In this document: piece after piece, positions 47,520 to 60,176 of the stretch | Numbering within the stretch: position 1 is the first letter of the stretch | How the letters are laid out: each line of letters begins with the position of its first letter | Origin: Dactylis glomerata | Lineage: Eukaryota > Streptophyta > Magnoliopsida > Poales > Poaceae | Direction: 5' to 3' | Assembly (NCBI GenBank): GCA_007115705.1 | Contig: QXEO01000149.1 | Span: 1,623,324-1,687,323 of the forward strand | DNA length: 64,000 bases | Notes under the pieces: generated by a model | The model's input: the letters and a program-made list of their open reading frames with translations, nothing else | The model's database searches: none | Told to the model about the DNA's origin: nothing | Translations under genes and position numbers: made by a program

Positions 47520-50500
47520 TCAAATAACATATTAAGCATACTTGCAGATAAGCAACAAGTTTCTGAACCAAGATTTCATCTTATAAAAGTAAAGTCACTT
47601 TATTAATAGGGAAAACAATTTCTAATAGTAATTAACCCTATACTCAACACAAACATCATGCAGGCATCAAACTTGATCAAAACATGCCAACCAGCATAGC
47701 ATCAGATAGTTAACAAGTTTATAAAGCCAGCCCAATTGGAATCATTCCAAAATAGGTTAGGGTTGAATTATAAAGAATTTCCTAGTCACAAACAATAGCT
47801 GTTTGGGAAAATAAATCCACAAACATTCTATGTTTATAAAAAAAAATCTATAAACAAAGGATATACGAGCTATTACAGTACATGTCCAATGAAAATTGGA
47901 ATGAATCAATTATCACTTATAAAACATGATTGGTGAATTAAACAAGTCAAATAAGCTATTGTAGCATTTTAGTTACTATGCTAAACATAAACATCACGGA
48001 GGCATCACGCTAGGGTCACACACACAAAAATATAGTAGGACAACACAGGAAATTGAGTTTGCACAATTTAGATCCCTAGATCTACTCATTTGCATTTTTG
48101 ATTGAAAATGTGCTTGTTTTACAAGATTTATTTCAAGTAATTCTACAAGGATTCAAATGGAGTAGGGACAGTACCATCAGCTAGATCTATAAACAAGGTT
48201 AACACAGAAATTTGAATCATATCATTTGGATCTATAGAGATTTAATTATAAACTTTGGAAGTTTTCATATCTAGTGATTTGATTTAGCAGATTCCTAAAA
48301 AAAAACTGCACGGGCTGAAACTAAAAACGAATCTGGGCTGTCCTGGTAGGCTGAATCTAAATGGGATGCATAGTACCAAGCCGGCTCACTAAGATATGGC
48401 CTGTGACAGCACCTTGACAAAAAAAAATGTCTGCTTTAAAATTCACGCTACAGGAGACATGCACGAGCACTATGCACGATGCCTAGCGATGGAGATCGAC
48501 GGCGGCTCCGTGGCTTGGCCGAACGATCGCCGGAATCCAATGGAGAGATTGCTGGGATACACCGCTGGTACTAGGAGGCTCAGGAGTACGCCTCCGAGTG
48601 GCTGCGCCCACTCTCGCAAGGCGACGATGGTCGGAGGGTTGTGCTCGTCGGAGCCCTGCGGCGGCGCACGTTCGTTGAGATGAACCGAGGTCCCCCAGGC
48701 TTCCTGCCAAAACCAAAGGAAGTTTGAGCACCAGAAGGATGGGGCGGATCCGGAGAAACCAAAAGGAGGGAGAGGTAGAGCAGAGGCAGCAGCCTCGTCT
48801 TGGGCGAGCTGCAAGCATGCAACTCCACGAGCTCGGTTTGTTCGGCCAGAGAAGAGACGAAGCAGGCTTCGCCCTCGCGTTCCAGAGAGATAGAAGAGGG
48901 TGTGGAGGATATGTTGGTGCGAGGGAGGGGAAGTGTTGGCTCGGATGTGCCTTATCTAAGAGACGGCCGACGCACTGCCGACTGCCGAGACGTGGCGCTC
49001 GCTGTCTAGCCGCAGCGCGCGGCGAGCACGGCCAGGAGGAAAGGGAAAAGAAGTGAAGCGGGGCTGCGCCAGTCGGTCAAGGGTAGCGGGGCGCGTCTCA
49101 AGGCGAGATATGGGGTGCGATGGAGGTCGGTTGGCTTGCAGAGGGAGCAACGAAGCTATGCCTGCTAGGTGTTCGACGTTGGTTCGCGTCTAGGGCGGTG
49201 TCCATCCCGGCGTATAGAGGGAGGGGTGCGGCTAGGCGCCGTGTCTAGGGGGTTACTGGTGTATGACTCGTCCAAAGAGCGCATCCATTTGACACCGAGA
49301 GCGGACGTGAGGTGGGAGGCATGGACGTGCTCACGGCGGCGTGCCTGCAGCCGATTGGGAGTCTTTCTCGGGTGTCAGTGAGATAGAGGGATAAGGGAGG
49401 TGTCTAGAGGAGACATGGATGCCTGGGGCCTCGACCAAGGCCACCGGTTAGCCTCCATGCAGCAGAAAGAAGGGAGGGATGAGAGTGTCTCCTTCTCTCG
49501 GGTTCCAAGAAAAAGTGAGAGAGGGAGCCTAGGTCAGCTAGGGAGGTAGGTTGGAGAGGTAGAGAAGCAGGTGCGGTCAGGGTTAGGGGCTGTCTACAAC
49601 GAGATAGGAGAGAGGGATGGATATTGCCCACAGGTGCCAAAGCATGCATGGCATGGCCGGCTCCTTTTCTTGCCACACGAAAAATGGACAAAAGTTTGTC
49701 CAAATGTAGTGCTGGTCATTCACCGGGTAATGCTGGTTTGCCTCCTTGGTGGCCGTTTGGATGGTTTGATGGTGATTAGAAAAGGTTTTGAAGAGATAGA
49801 GAGGGCAAAAGAGATTAATGGCCTTGATGGTCATGATTGCATTTTACAACATTTTTGGTTAGGTCAAATAGATGATGAGAGTGGATTGATCAGATATGTG
49901 AGAGTAATGAAGTGGTGATGACATTCAAAATTGAATTTGGATTGGGATAGTGGTGATCATCTTCGGTGGGTTGAATAGTTTTGAAAGAAAAACAAAGGAG
50001 CTAGTTTTTGACAAAAGAAACTATTGAATCACTCAAGGTTTTATTTTGGGCTAAACTATCCCACTTGCAGAGTATGCTTAGTGGACTTTTTTTTCCCTCA
50101 AATTTAAAACATGCAAGGAAACCAAGATATGGCATACATACCATAGCATACGTTTAAGGGAGAAGGGAAAATAGAAGAAGGAAGATAATTTCATGAAAAT
50201 TATTTTTGAAATGGAAATTGTATGATAAATAATATTAACCACATTTCCTATTTTTAGTTGATAAATGATTTAAAAAAAAGTTTGATATAGCTATGAAATA
50301 GCTTTATAATCAAAGTAGGGTTTAAGAAGAGTTTTAATAAGGGGTAAAGCTTTCGTAAAAGATTTCCAGGAAACAGTGGAGATAGGAACATCTTCGAATT
50401 CTGATAAAGCCTTTAAAAGGGGTTTGAAATCCATTCATAAAATGTTAGTAGAATAGTAGTTTGTGAAATAGTGGGATCACACCAAAGGTGTAGATCTTTA

Positions 50501-50847
50501 TAGGTTTTATAAATACTTAGCTTAAAAAAAACCTTTGTGCCAAAATAAATCTTGGCTCTTTGTTTTAGAAAAGTTAAACCACTTGAAATAAGAGAAGTGG
50601 CCAAGATACTGCTTTTATAAAATAACTAGTAGCAGATGACATTATCAAAAGGGCACAAGGACCGCGTTGGTTCACAAAATTGTTCCACACAACCAGCTTA
50701 CACAAGCATCAATCACACAACAATCAAAGCAACATGCAAGAGACTTTATTAAAATCTGATTAAGCAAAAAAAGTTTTTGTTGGCCCTGATTTTTTTTTGG
50801 CTCACCAAACACTACTCAAACATAGTTAGAAAATTTGGGGTGTTACA
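47520..50847 (-). repeat. E, right part
   Basis: Continuation of E after B. AT-rich 47520-48400, GC-rich and CpG-rich 48480-49750, AT-rich again to the terminus GGGGTGTTACA. The open frames in the GC-rich stretch are low-complexity (Arg/Gly/Pro/Ser) and overlap on both strands; I do not call them genes. Confidence 0.7.
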
Positions 50848-50852
50848 GTTCT

Positions 50853-53330
50853 TTTGATTACAGAACTTTTGGGGAAGTTGCTACAGTAGTATATGCTTTA
50901 TATGTGGTGGTTTTGAGTTGAAACCTGAAGCAAAAAGGGTTGATTCAATGTTATGCTTACACTAATGTTGCTAATAGAATTGTGTTTAGTTTTGTATGAA
51001 GGAAGTTTTCAAGTGTAGGGATTGGAGAATGATGAGATGAGTTGAAGAATGGACAAAAGCTCAAGCTTGGGGATGCCCATGTCACCCCAAGAAATATCCA
51101 AGAAGTACAAGCGTCAAAGCTTGGGGATGCCCCTGAGGCACCCCTTCTTCATCGGCAAAAATCAGGTCACCTTTCAACACACTATAGTTTTATTGCTTCA
51201 TGCATTATGCATTTTTCTTGGAGCGTCAGTTGTTTTTAGTTTTCAGTTTTGTTTAGTTTTGTTTGCTGTAATAAATGGTTGGACCCCAATAAATTCCTTT
51301 TGGAGAAGTTGCCTTGCTTTTCATTTGCCAAGAACACTCCGTTTTTCACTCTTACCGTTTCAACGAGTGTTCTCTTTTTCTAGAACTGCGTTTAGTTTTC
51401 GTTTTTCGCCTTGATTTGTGTTCAGATCTTGTTATATATTTTCATCAAGGTGTGTTTTGACCTCTGGTCCATGTTGGTTTTCATCAGAGTTGTTTATAAA
51501 AAGTTTGAATGGTGTTGGAAAAGAGAAAAAGCTTTATGCAAAAAAGTGGTACAAGAAGGAGCTTGTGTAGACGGCGGCCTAGGCTTTTGCATGTCATGCT
51601 TGATGTATTTTTCATAGTATGCTTAGTGGTTTTGCTGTAGCATGACTTGTCTCAAATGACTGAGATTGCTTAATGAGCCTTTGAAAAAATCATGCGTTGT
51701 TTTAATTATTTGGAAACATTATTTTGGTTTTCTCCTTTGATGCTTTATTTGGGTTGACTTGGCGCATGCTCACACATGTTAGACTCATACAAAGTCGCCA
51801 TCGCCTCTATGATCATTTAGTTTTTGACTTTTGATGCCATCTTATGCTTCTTTTAATGTCGCTTTGTCGCTTTGCATGATTATGGCCGTTATTGCTCTCT
51901 TAGTTAGTCGCTCTCAGTCTTTTGCTAGCCCTCATTTTGTACTGAGTATGAGCTCTACTCGTGCATCCAACTCCTAAAAACCAAGTTGTTCCAATGTGTC
52001 CACCATACATACCTATTAACAATTTGCTATTCCAAAGTACATTTGACTTGCTTTTATCTATCCTTCAAATTAAACTCTTTTTGGTGTTATGCAAAAATTG
52101 GTCAGTAAAGCTCTCACGAACCTGATGACACACTTTACTTTTCTCGTTTTAAAAATTTGACATTGTGGCTCTCTTATGTTGAGTTGTTATGCTTGCAAGT
52201 TGTAAGTTGGAAATTAGCCTAGCCATGCCGTCATGGGGCAAGCTTTCAACATTGCAATATCTTTCATTTGAGTTGATATCGTGATTTTTTGTTTATGGAT
52301 ACTCGCGATGTGAAATGAATTGGGAATCTTGCGGGATCATGGAGTTTGTATATGTGTTAGAGAAATGCCTGGGCCGCTAATCTAAGCCATGCATAATTCA
52401 TGGTGGAAATTTACAGCATGCCCATAGTGAACATTTGACGACGCATCTCATAATAAAAAGCTAAACCAATGGTAAATAAAAGAGATGCCGAGGTGTTCAT
52501 TGTCTGTTTGTCCTGTCATTTTGATGTGGGATTGTTCCATGTCATCGGGCACGGAGGTACCCCATTAGCGGTTCTCGATGATACACATATATTTACAATG
52601 ACAAGAGCTTGCTTGGGACTCTAAGTCGAGTAGCATGAGGTTTGGGTATTCGTATTTTACGGGACACAAGGTTTTTAACTTATGATTTGTCAAGCATATG
52701 CATCATAAGTGTACTCGCATTAACTTTAACCATTCAAGATGCTTATGATGGGGGCAATGAGAGCTCAAAGCCGGTAAGTACCATAATTTTTGAAGGTTTA
52801 TAAAACTTGCAATCACTGCTTTCCTCCGCGAAGGGTCTTTCTTTTATTTTTATGTTGAGTCACCACCTTCTACCTTTATGCACCGTCTAAGAGAGCATAG
52901 TTGTCATTCTGAGTATAATGTGCATTGTTCCAAAGTTTTCATTGATTGACTCATGATGTTGGTTTCACTTGTTCTTAAATTATTTGTATCTAGTCGCCCT
53001 CTTAAACTTGAAGGTGTCCTATGCATTTATGTTCTGCTCTCTCATGAAGGACAAGCTAAAAACCATTTGTATGTTTTTCCATATGATTTGAACACACATT
53101 TGACTTTCATTGTTTCATTTTCATGATCTTTCGTTTGTGTTCTTTTTCATTTTATAACATGGTTGCTAAGTTTCTTCTATCAAGATTATATCTTTCATGC
53201 CCAAGTTTTAAGTTCTTTCGATCCCGGCGCACAACGCTTACATAGATGATCAAGATTATGTAGGTGCATGTCACCTAAAAAATTATTTCTTTTGTTATCA
53301 TTTACTTACTTGAGGACGAGCAGGAGTTAA
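50853..53330 (+). other. G internal non-coding region, right part
   Basis: Continues G after E's right TSD. It matches, inverted, C 33180-35650 and most of H's internal region. AT-rich, with gcttggggatgcc motifs near 51065 and 51119. No pol, so G could not move by itself. Confidence 0.75.
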
Positions 53331-53342
53331 GCTTGGGGATGC
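53331..53342 (+). other. G polypurine tract
   Basis: gcttggggatgc abuts the TG of the 3' LTR; same tract as in C and H. Confidence 0.75.
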
Positions 53343-53521
53343 TGATACGTCTCTAACGTATCTATAATTTTTGATGCTCCATGCTTGTTTTTACACCATT
53401 TGCTTAGTGTTTCGTTACACTTCGTGGCATTTTTATGCATTTTCCAAAACTAACCTATTAACGAGATGCCACAGTGCCAGTTCCCTGTTTTCTGCTGTTT
53501 TTGTGTTTCAGAAAAGTTATA
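53343..53521 (+). repeat. G 3' LTR, part 1
   Basis: Starts TGATACGTCTCTAACGTATC, a terminal hairpin. It supplies the first ~60 bp that the 5' LTR lacks in this window. H interrupts it at ttata (53517-53521). Confidence 0.92.
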
Positions 53522-55118
53522 TGCTACTCGTGTGATGATGACGTGGGAGCAGTAAGTCCTTGTGCGTGGTGATGACCAGCCCGTTGGGAACCCCAAGAGG
53601 AAGGTATGATGAGTGTAGCGGCAAGTTTTCCCTCAGTTAAGAAACCAAGGTTTATCGAACAGGAGAAGGGAGACGATGACGACTGAAGGTGTTGTGGAAC
53701 CTGCACACACACAAACAAATACTTTGTTCCCAACTTGCGATGAGGTTGTCAATCTCACCGGTTTGCTTGAAACAAAGGTTATGAGTGTATCGAGTGGAAA
53801 ACAGTAGAGTATATGCGAGTAAAGTAAACAATGCGGAAAAAGTAAACAGGTGATTGCAATATGATTAAAATAGGACCAGGGTCCACAGTTCACTAGTGGT
53901 GTCTCTCCATAGATAAAATAACATGCTGGGTAAACAAATTACAGTTGGGCAATTGATAGAATAAAGATAACGTGATATGTCAAGAAGATCACTATGAGAT
54001 TTACTCTGGGCATTACAACAAAATACATAGACCGCCATCCAACTGCATCTATGACTAATAATCCACCCCCGGGGATATCATCCGAACACCCTAGAAGTAT
54101 TAAGTTGCGAACAACAGATAATTGCATTAAGCAAAGTGTGTAATGTAAACAAAGCATATGCCCTTGAGCATATGAATGTTGTTTTCTCCCTAGTAGCAAC
54201 AGCACATCTACCACCTTAGAGGTTTCTGTCACTCCCCCAGGTGAAATAGAGACATGAACCCACTATCGAGCATAAATACCCCCTCTTGGAGTCACTAGCA
54301 ACTACTCGGCCAAGATAGCTACTAACAACGGAGAGCATGCAAGATCATAAACAACATAGAGATAACAAAAGATATAATTCAGTACAGCAACTTAATCATA
54401 AACACCAATATTCATCGGATCCCAACAAACCAACATCATAGAATTACATAACGGTGATCTCAATCATGTAGGGCAGCTCATGAGATCTAAACATGAAGCA
54501 CATGGTGGAGAAGACAACCATCTAGCTACTGCTATGGACCCATAGTCCAAGGTAGACTACTCACTCATCGTGCCGGAGGCAAGCATGGCGATGAAGAAGA
54601 CCTCCGGTGGCGATTCCCCTCTCCGGCAGGGTGCCGGGAAGAACTTCTGGACCCTCCCGATCTTCGGGTCGACGGCGGCGGCGGATCGCGATGTATTCTG
54701 GAAAACTGATCGGGCCCTTAGGTTTTTCTCGTCGGGGGGTACTTATAGGCGAAGGGGCGATGTCAGAGGTGGAGCCAGGGGCTCTCACACAGGGGTGGCA
54801 CGGCCAGGGGCCAGGCCGTGCCGCCCCCTTGTGTGGGGCCCTGGTGGCCCCCCTCCGACACTCCTTCGGATCTCTGGAAGCTTCCGGGTAAAATATGACT
54901 TCAGGAACTTGTTTCATCCAATTCCGAGAATATTTCCTGTGTATCACTTCTGAAACACAAAAACAGCAGAAAACAGGAAACTGGCACTGTGGCACTTCGT
55001 TAATAGGTTAGTTCCGGAAAATGTATAAAAATGTCACTAAGTGTAACGAAACAATAGGCAAATGGTGTAAAAACAAGCATGGAGCATCAAAAATTATAGA
55101 TACGTTTGAGACGTATCA
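53522..55118 (-). repeat. H 3' LTR
   Basis: 1,597 bp; + view TGCTACTCG...GACGTATCA. The TATA-like tataagta on - is at 54740-54747. Followed by the PPT (55119-55134). Confidence 0.95.
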
Positions 55119-57680
55119 AGCATCCCCAAGCTTAACTCCTGCTCGTCCTCGAGTAGGTAAGTGATAACAAAGAATAATTTTTGAGGTGACATGCACCTAC
55201 ACAATCTTGATCATATATGTAAGCATTGGTGAGCTGGGATCAATAGAACTTAAAACATGGGCATGAAAGATATAATCATGACAATAAGAACTTAGCAACC
55301 ATGCAAATGAACACAAACAAAAGATCATGATAATGAAACAATGAAAGTCAAACGTGTGTTCAAATCATAAGGAAAAACATACAAATGGTTTTCAGCTTGT
55401 CCTTCAAAGAGAGCAAAACATAAATGCATAGGACACCTCAAAGTTTAAGAGGGCGACTAGATACAAATAATTTAAGAACAAGTGAAACCAACAATATGAG
55501 TCAATCAATGAACTTTGGGACAATGCATATCACACTAAGAATGACAACTATGCTCTCTTAACGGTGCATAAAGAAAGAAGGTGGTGACTCAACATAAAAG
55601 TAAAAGAAAGGCCCTTCGCAGAGGGAAGCAGTGATTTAAACATGTGCTAGAGCTTTTCATTTGTAAAACAGAGATAAAACTTGGGTTTTGAGAGGTGGTT
55701 GTCTTTGTCAACGACTGGCAATGGGGTTCTTACTATCTTCCATACAAAAATAAAGCAAGTTTTTGAGAGAGAGATTGGCACTCTTGTGCTCTTTTTATAA
55801 AACTTGGCACTCCTCCCCACCTTTTCCTTTCACATACCATGGCTAAACGATTCCATCGGGTGCCCACCAACATTCACATTCATTGGAGGAGTGCCTTTTT
55901 TCTTTCTTTTTTTCTTTTTTTTTTCTTTTTGGAATAAGCAATATGGAAGATAGCAAATCCGACCACTACGTCCCCATGAGCTGAAAACAGTGTCACAAAA
56001 CGAGAAGTGTTTTGAAGGTTTTTGAAAGGTAGCACACGAAAATTTTACTTTGGAATGGCTTACAAATACCATGCATAGGTATTTATAGTGGACACAATGG
56101 CAAACTTTGTTTTTAGGAGTTGGATGCACGAGTAGAGCTCATACTCAGTACAAGGCGAGGGCTAGCAAAAGACTGGGAGCGACCAACTAAGAGAGCAATA
56201 ATGTCCATAATCATGCAAAGCGACATTAAAAGAAGCATACGATGGCATCAAAAGTCAAAAACTAAATGATCATGAAGGCTATTGGCGACTTTGTAAGAGT
56301 CTAACATGTGTGAGCATGCGCCAAGTCAACCCAAATAAAGCATCAAGGAGAAAACCAAAATGATGCTTCCATACAATAAAAACAACGCATGATTTTTTCA
56401 AAGGCTCATTAAGCAATCTCAGTTATTTGAGACAAGTCATGCTACAGCAAAACCACTAAGCATACTATCAAAAAGACATCAAGCATGACATGAAAAAGCC
56501 TAAGCCGCAGTCTACACAAGCTCCTTCTTGTACCACTATTTTGCACAAAGCTTTTTCTCTTTTCCAACAACATTTGAAATTTTTATAAACACCTCTTTTG
56601 ATGAAAACCAATAAAGATCAGAGGCAAAAATACACCTTGATGAAAATATATGACAAGATCTGAACGCATATCAAGGCGAAAACGAAAACCAAAAGCAGTA
56701 GCAGAAAAAGTAGAACGCACGATTTTTAATAAGAGTGAAAACTAGAGCGTTCTTTGCAAATGAAAACGAGTACATCTCCTCCAAAGGAAATTTGTTGGGG
56801 TCCAACCATTTATTGCAGCAAACAAACAAACTAAACAAACTAAGAAAACTAAAACAACTGACGCTCCAAGAAAAACACATAGTGCATGAAGCAATAAAAA
56901 TATAGTGTTTTGAAGGTGACCTGATTTTTGCCGATGAAGAAGGGGTGCCTCGGGGGCATCCCCAAGCTTTGACGCTTGTACTTCTTGGATATTTCTTGCG
57001 GTGATGCATGGGCATCCCCAAGCTTGAGCTTTTGTCCATTCTTCAACCCATCTCATCATTCTCCAATCCCTACACTTGAAAACTTCCTTCATACAAAACT
57101 AAACACAATTCTATTAGCAACATTAGTGTAAGCATAAAATATATTCCCCCTCTTTTAGCTTCAGGTTTCAACCCAAAACCACCACATATAAAGTATATAC
57201 TACTGTAGCAACTTCCACAAGAGTTCCATGATAAAAAAGAACTCGAAAGAAAGCGATAAAGTGGCAAAAACAAATATTGGCAGAAATCTGTCAAAACTGG
57301 ACAGCTGACAAAGGACGAATTTTTGAGGTATTTTCCGTTGCTCAAATCAAAAAGTGTTCAACTAAGAAAAGTTTGGATATAACCTGGGGCATATGCACAA
57401 GAAATCGCAGGTCCAAAAGATATACAGAGAATTTTCACGAATTTTTATGGTGCAGCACCGAAAACAGTTTCAGGACAGCAACATCCCCAAATCTTTACCT
57501 TACTCAAATTAGAGCTTCTCTTGGCACAAAAACGAAATAAACAAGATAAGGAGCGGTCATTACAGTAGTAATAACTTCCAAGACTCAAATAAAAGAAAAG
57601 GTACTGAAACGTAAACAATGGGTTATCTCCCAAGAGTGCTTTTCTTTAACGCCTTTGAGCTAGGCGCAGAAAATTACGAA
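55119..57680 (-). other. H internal non-coding region
   Basis: AT-rich, matching C and G, except that about 55637-56100 differs from C's counterpart (about 33690-34500) and includes a T-rich run at 55899-55937. No pol motif. Short open frames are unsupported. Confidence 0.72.
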
Positions 57681-58376
57681 TCAAGTAATATCAATAGATG
57701 AAGTGCTAGTTACCTCAGTAGGCTCTTTGAAGGTTCCCGAAGATGATTCAACCTGCAAGTCACCCTTAGTGGAACTAAGAGTCTTACCAATCTTAAGAAC
57801 ATGTTGAGATTTAAGCGCAGAAACCTTGGGAACATACATAAATTTTTGCTCTTTTCCAACAAACACTTTCTCCTTCTTAAATTTAAGAGAAGAGAAGATT
57901 AAACTAAGAGTTTCCATAGACTCCTCTAGTTTACCAATCCTTAAGTTTTGATTGTCATGAGTAGTGCTAGCCTCTAAAATGGTAATCCTCTTACCAATAT
58001 TTTCTATTAATTCACTAACGCGGCTAGCATTTTCTAGGATACTTGGCAAACTTTTTTCTAAGGAGCTGAGCTTTTCTACCACCTCTTCCAAGGTGGTCTC
58101 AGTCTTAGCAACATGAATAGGTAGTACTCCCACTAAACTTTCAATTATAGTGCATGCTTCTCCCGCGGGAGTACCCAGAAAATTACCTCATGTAAGAGTA
58201 TCAAGAACATACCTATTCCAGCTAGATATACCAACATAAAAATTTCTAAGGAGGATCGTGGTGGAGTGCTTTTTGGTACACCTATGATGAGCATTGTTAA
58301 TGCGGTACCAAGCATCTTTTAAACTTTCTCCCCCTTGTTGCTTGAAACTACGAACTTCTACTTCAGGATTACTCAT
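57681..58376 (-). pseudogene. H gag-like ORF with one nonsense codon
   Basis: From ATG 58376 (MSNPEVEV) to the stop at 57681, ~231 codons. The Athila-like core GGESLKDAWYRI...LLRNFYVGI is followed by TGA at 58188-58190, where G has GGA. The downstream part (from ~58133) stays open and includes a Leu/Ile-rich, probably coiled segment and a Lys-rich stretch. A single substitution breaks an otherwise open frame. No zinc knuckle or protease follows. Confidence 0.82.
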
Positions 58377-58546
58377 TGTAACAAAACTAAAAGCAGATAA
58401 GTAAAAACAACTACCAAGGATTCTATTTTTTTTGGGGTTTTTGATATAAAAAGCAATGCAGGTAAAGTAAAATAAAGTAAAGCAAAACAAATAACAAAGT
58501 AAAGAATGTGTGTGCGAAGAACTCCCCTCGCAGAAGTCTTCTCTCT

Positions 58547-58564
58547 TCCCCGGCAACGGCGCCA
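58547..58564 (-). other. H primer-binding site (tRNA-Asp type)
   Basis: On - it reads TGGCGCCGTTGCCGGGGA, 10 bp from the 5' LTR. Only one copy, unlike C. Confidence 0.88.
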
Positions 58565-58574
58565 GAAAAAGTGC

Positions 58575-60171
58575 TGCTACTCGTGTGATGATGACGTGGG
58601 AGCAGTAAGTCCTTGTGCGTGGTGATGACCAGCCCGTTGGGAACCCCAAGAGGAAGGTATGATGAGTGTAGCGGCAAGTTTTCCCTCAGTTAAGAAACCA
58701 AGGTTTATCGAACAGGAGAAGGGAGACGATGACGACTGAAGGTGTTGTGGAACCTGCACACACACAAACAAATACTTTGTTCCCAACTTGCGATGAGGTT
58801 GTCAATCTCACCGGTTTGCTTGAAACAAAGGTTATGAGTGTATCGAGTGGAAAACAGTAGAGTATATGCGAGTAAAGTAAACAATGTGGAAAAAGTAAAC
58901 AGGTGATTGCAATATGATTAAAATAGGACCGGGGTCCACAGTTCACTAGTGGTGTCTCTCCATAGATAAAATAACATGCTGGGTAAACAAATTACAGTTG
59001 GGCAATTGATAGAATAAAGATAACGTGATATGTCAAGAAGATCACTATGAGATTTACTCTGGGCATTACAACAAAATACATAGACCGCCATCCAACTGCA
59101 TCTATGACTAATAATCCACCCCCGGGGATATCATCCGAACACCCTAGAAGTATTAAGTTGCGAACAACAGATAATTGCATTAAGCAAAGTGTGTAATGTA
59201 AACAAAGCATATGCCCTTGAGCATATGAATGTTGTTTTCTCCCTAGTAGCAACAGCACATCTACCACCTTAGAGGTTTCTGTCACTCCCCCAGGTGAAAT
59301 AGAGACATGAACCCACTATCGAGCATAAATACCCCCTCTTGGAGTCACTAGCAACTACTCGGCCAAGATAGCTACTAACAACGGAGAGCATGCAAGATCA
59401 TAAACAACATTGAGATAACAAAAGATATAATTCAGTACAGCAACTTAATCATAAACACCAATATTCATCGGATCCCAACAAACCAACATCATAGAATTAC
59501 ATAACGGTGATCTCAATCATGTAGGGCAGCTCATGAGATCTAAACATGAAGCACATGGTGGAGAAGACAACCATCTAGCTACTGCTATGGACCCATAGTC
59601 CAAGGTAGACTACTCACTCATCGCGTCGGAGGCAAGCATGGCGATGAAGAAGACCTCCGGTGGCGATTCCCCTCTCCGGCAGGGTGCCGGGAAGAACTTC
59701 TGGACCCTCCCGATCTTCGGGTCGACGGCGGCGGCGGATCGCGATGTATTCTGAAAAACTGATCGGGCCCTTAGGTTTTTCTCGTCGGGGGGTACTTATA
59801 GGCGAAGGGGCGATGTCAGAGGTGGAGCCAGGGGCTCTCACACAGGGGTGGCGCGGCCAGGGGCCAGGCCGCGCCGCCCCCTTGTGTGGGGCCCTGGTGG
59901 CCCCCCTCCGACACTCCTTCGGATCTCTGGAAGCTTCCGGGTAAAATATGACTTCAGGAACTTGTTTCGTCCAATTCCGAGAATATTTCCTGTGTATCAC
60001 TTCTGAAACACAAAAACAGCAGAAAACAGGAAACTGGCACTGTGGCACTTCGTTAATAGGTTAGTTCCGGAAAATGTATAAAAATGTCACTAAGTGTAAC
60101 GAAACAATAGGCAAATGGTGTAAAAACAAGCATGGAGCATCAAAAATTATAGATACGTTTGAGACGTATCA
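58575..60171 (-). repeat. H 5' LTR
   Basis: 1,597 bp, the pair of 53522-55118. TATA-like box at 59793-59800. Confidence 0.95.
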
Positions 60172-60176
60172 TTATA

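Larger units (their letters stand above)
10657..50847 (-). mobile_element. Element E: ~5.3 kb solo LTR of a Tekay-like family, split by B
   Basis: It begins TGTGGGGCCC, ends GGGGTGTTACA, and is flanked by GTTCT (10652-10656 and 50848-50852). Removing B and its TSD leaves 5,336 bp with no gag-pol, PBS or internal LTR repeat, so a solo LTR is the simplest reading. The block 11420-11860 matches the A/B LTR block with the same palindromes in the same order, and a GC-rich stretch (48480-49750) lies where A and B have theirs. This suggests a distant relative in the same (-) orientation. An unrecognised small non-autonomous element is the alternative. Confidence 0.7.
53522..60171 (-). mobile_element. 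Element H: young non-autonomous Gypsy element inside G's 3' LTR
   Basis: Two 1,597-bp LTRs (53522-55118 and 58575-60171), TSD TTATA (53517-53521 and 60172-60176), tRNA-Asp PBS, gag with one stop, no pol, 6,650 bp. The LTRs differ at about nine positions by eye (~0.6%), so it is younger than C. It belongs to the family of its own target G, in the opposite orientation. Confidence 0.95.

Noticed and set aside
48396..49918. Several 60-115-codon frames on both strands that might be a small host gene
   Set aside because: They are low-complexity frames in the GC-rich stretch of LTR-like element E, overlap on both strands, and show no recognisable domain.
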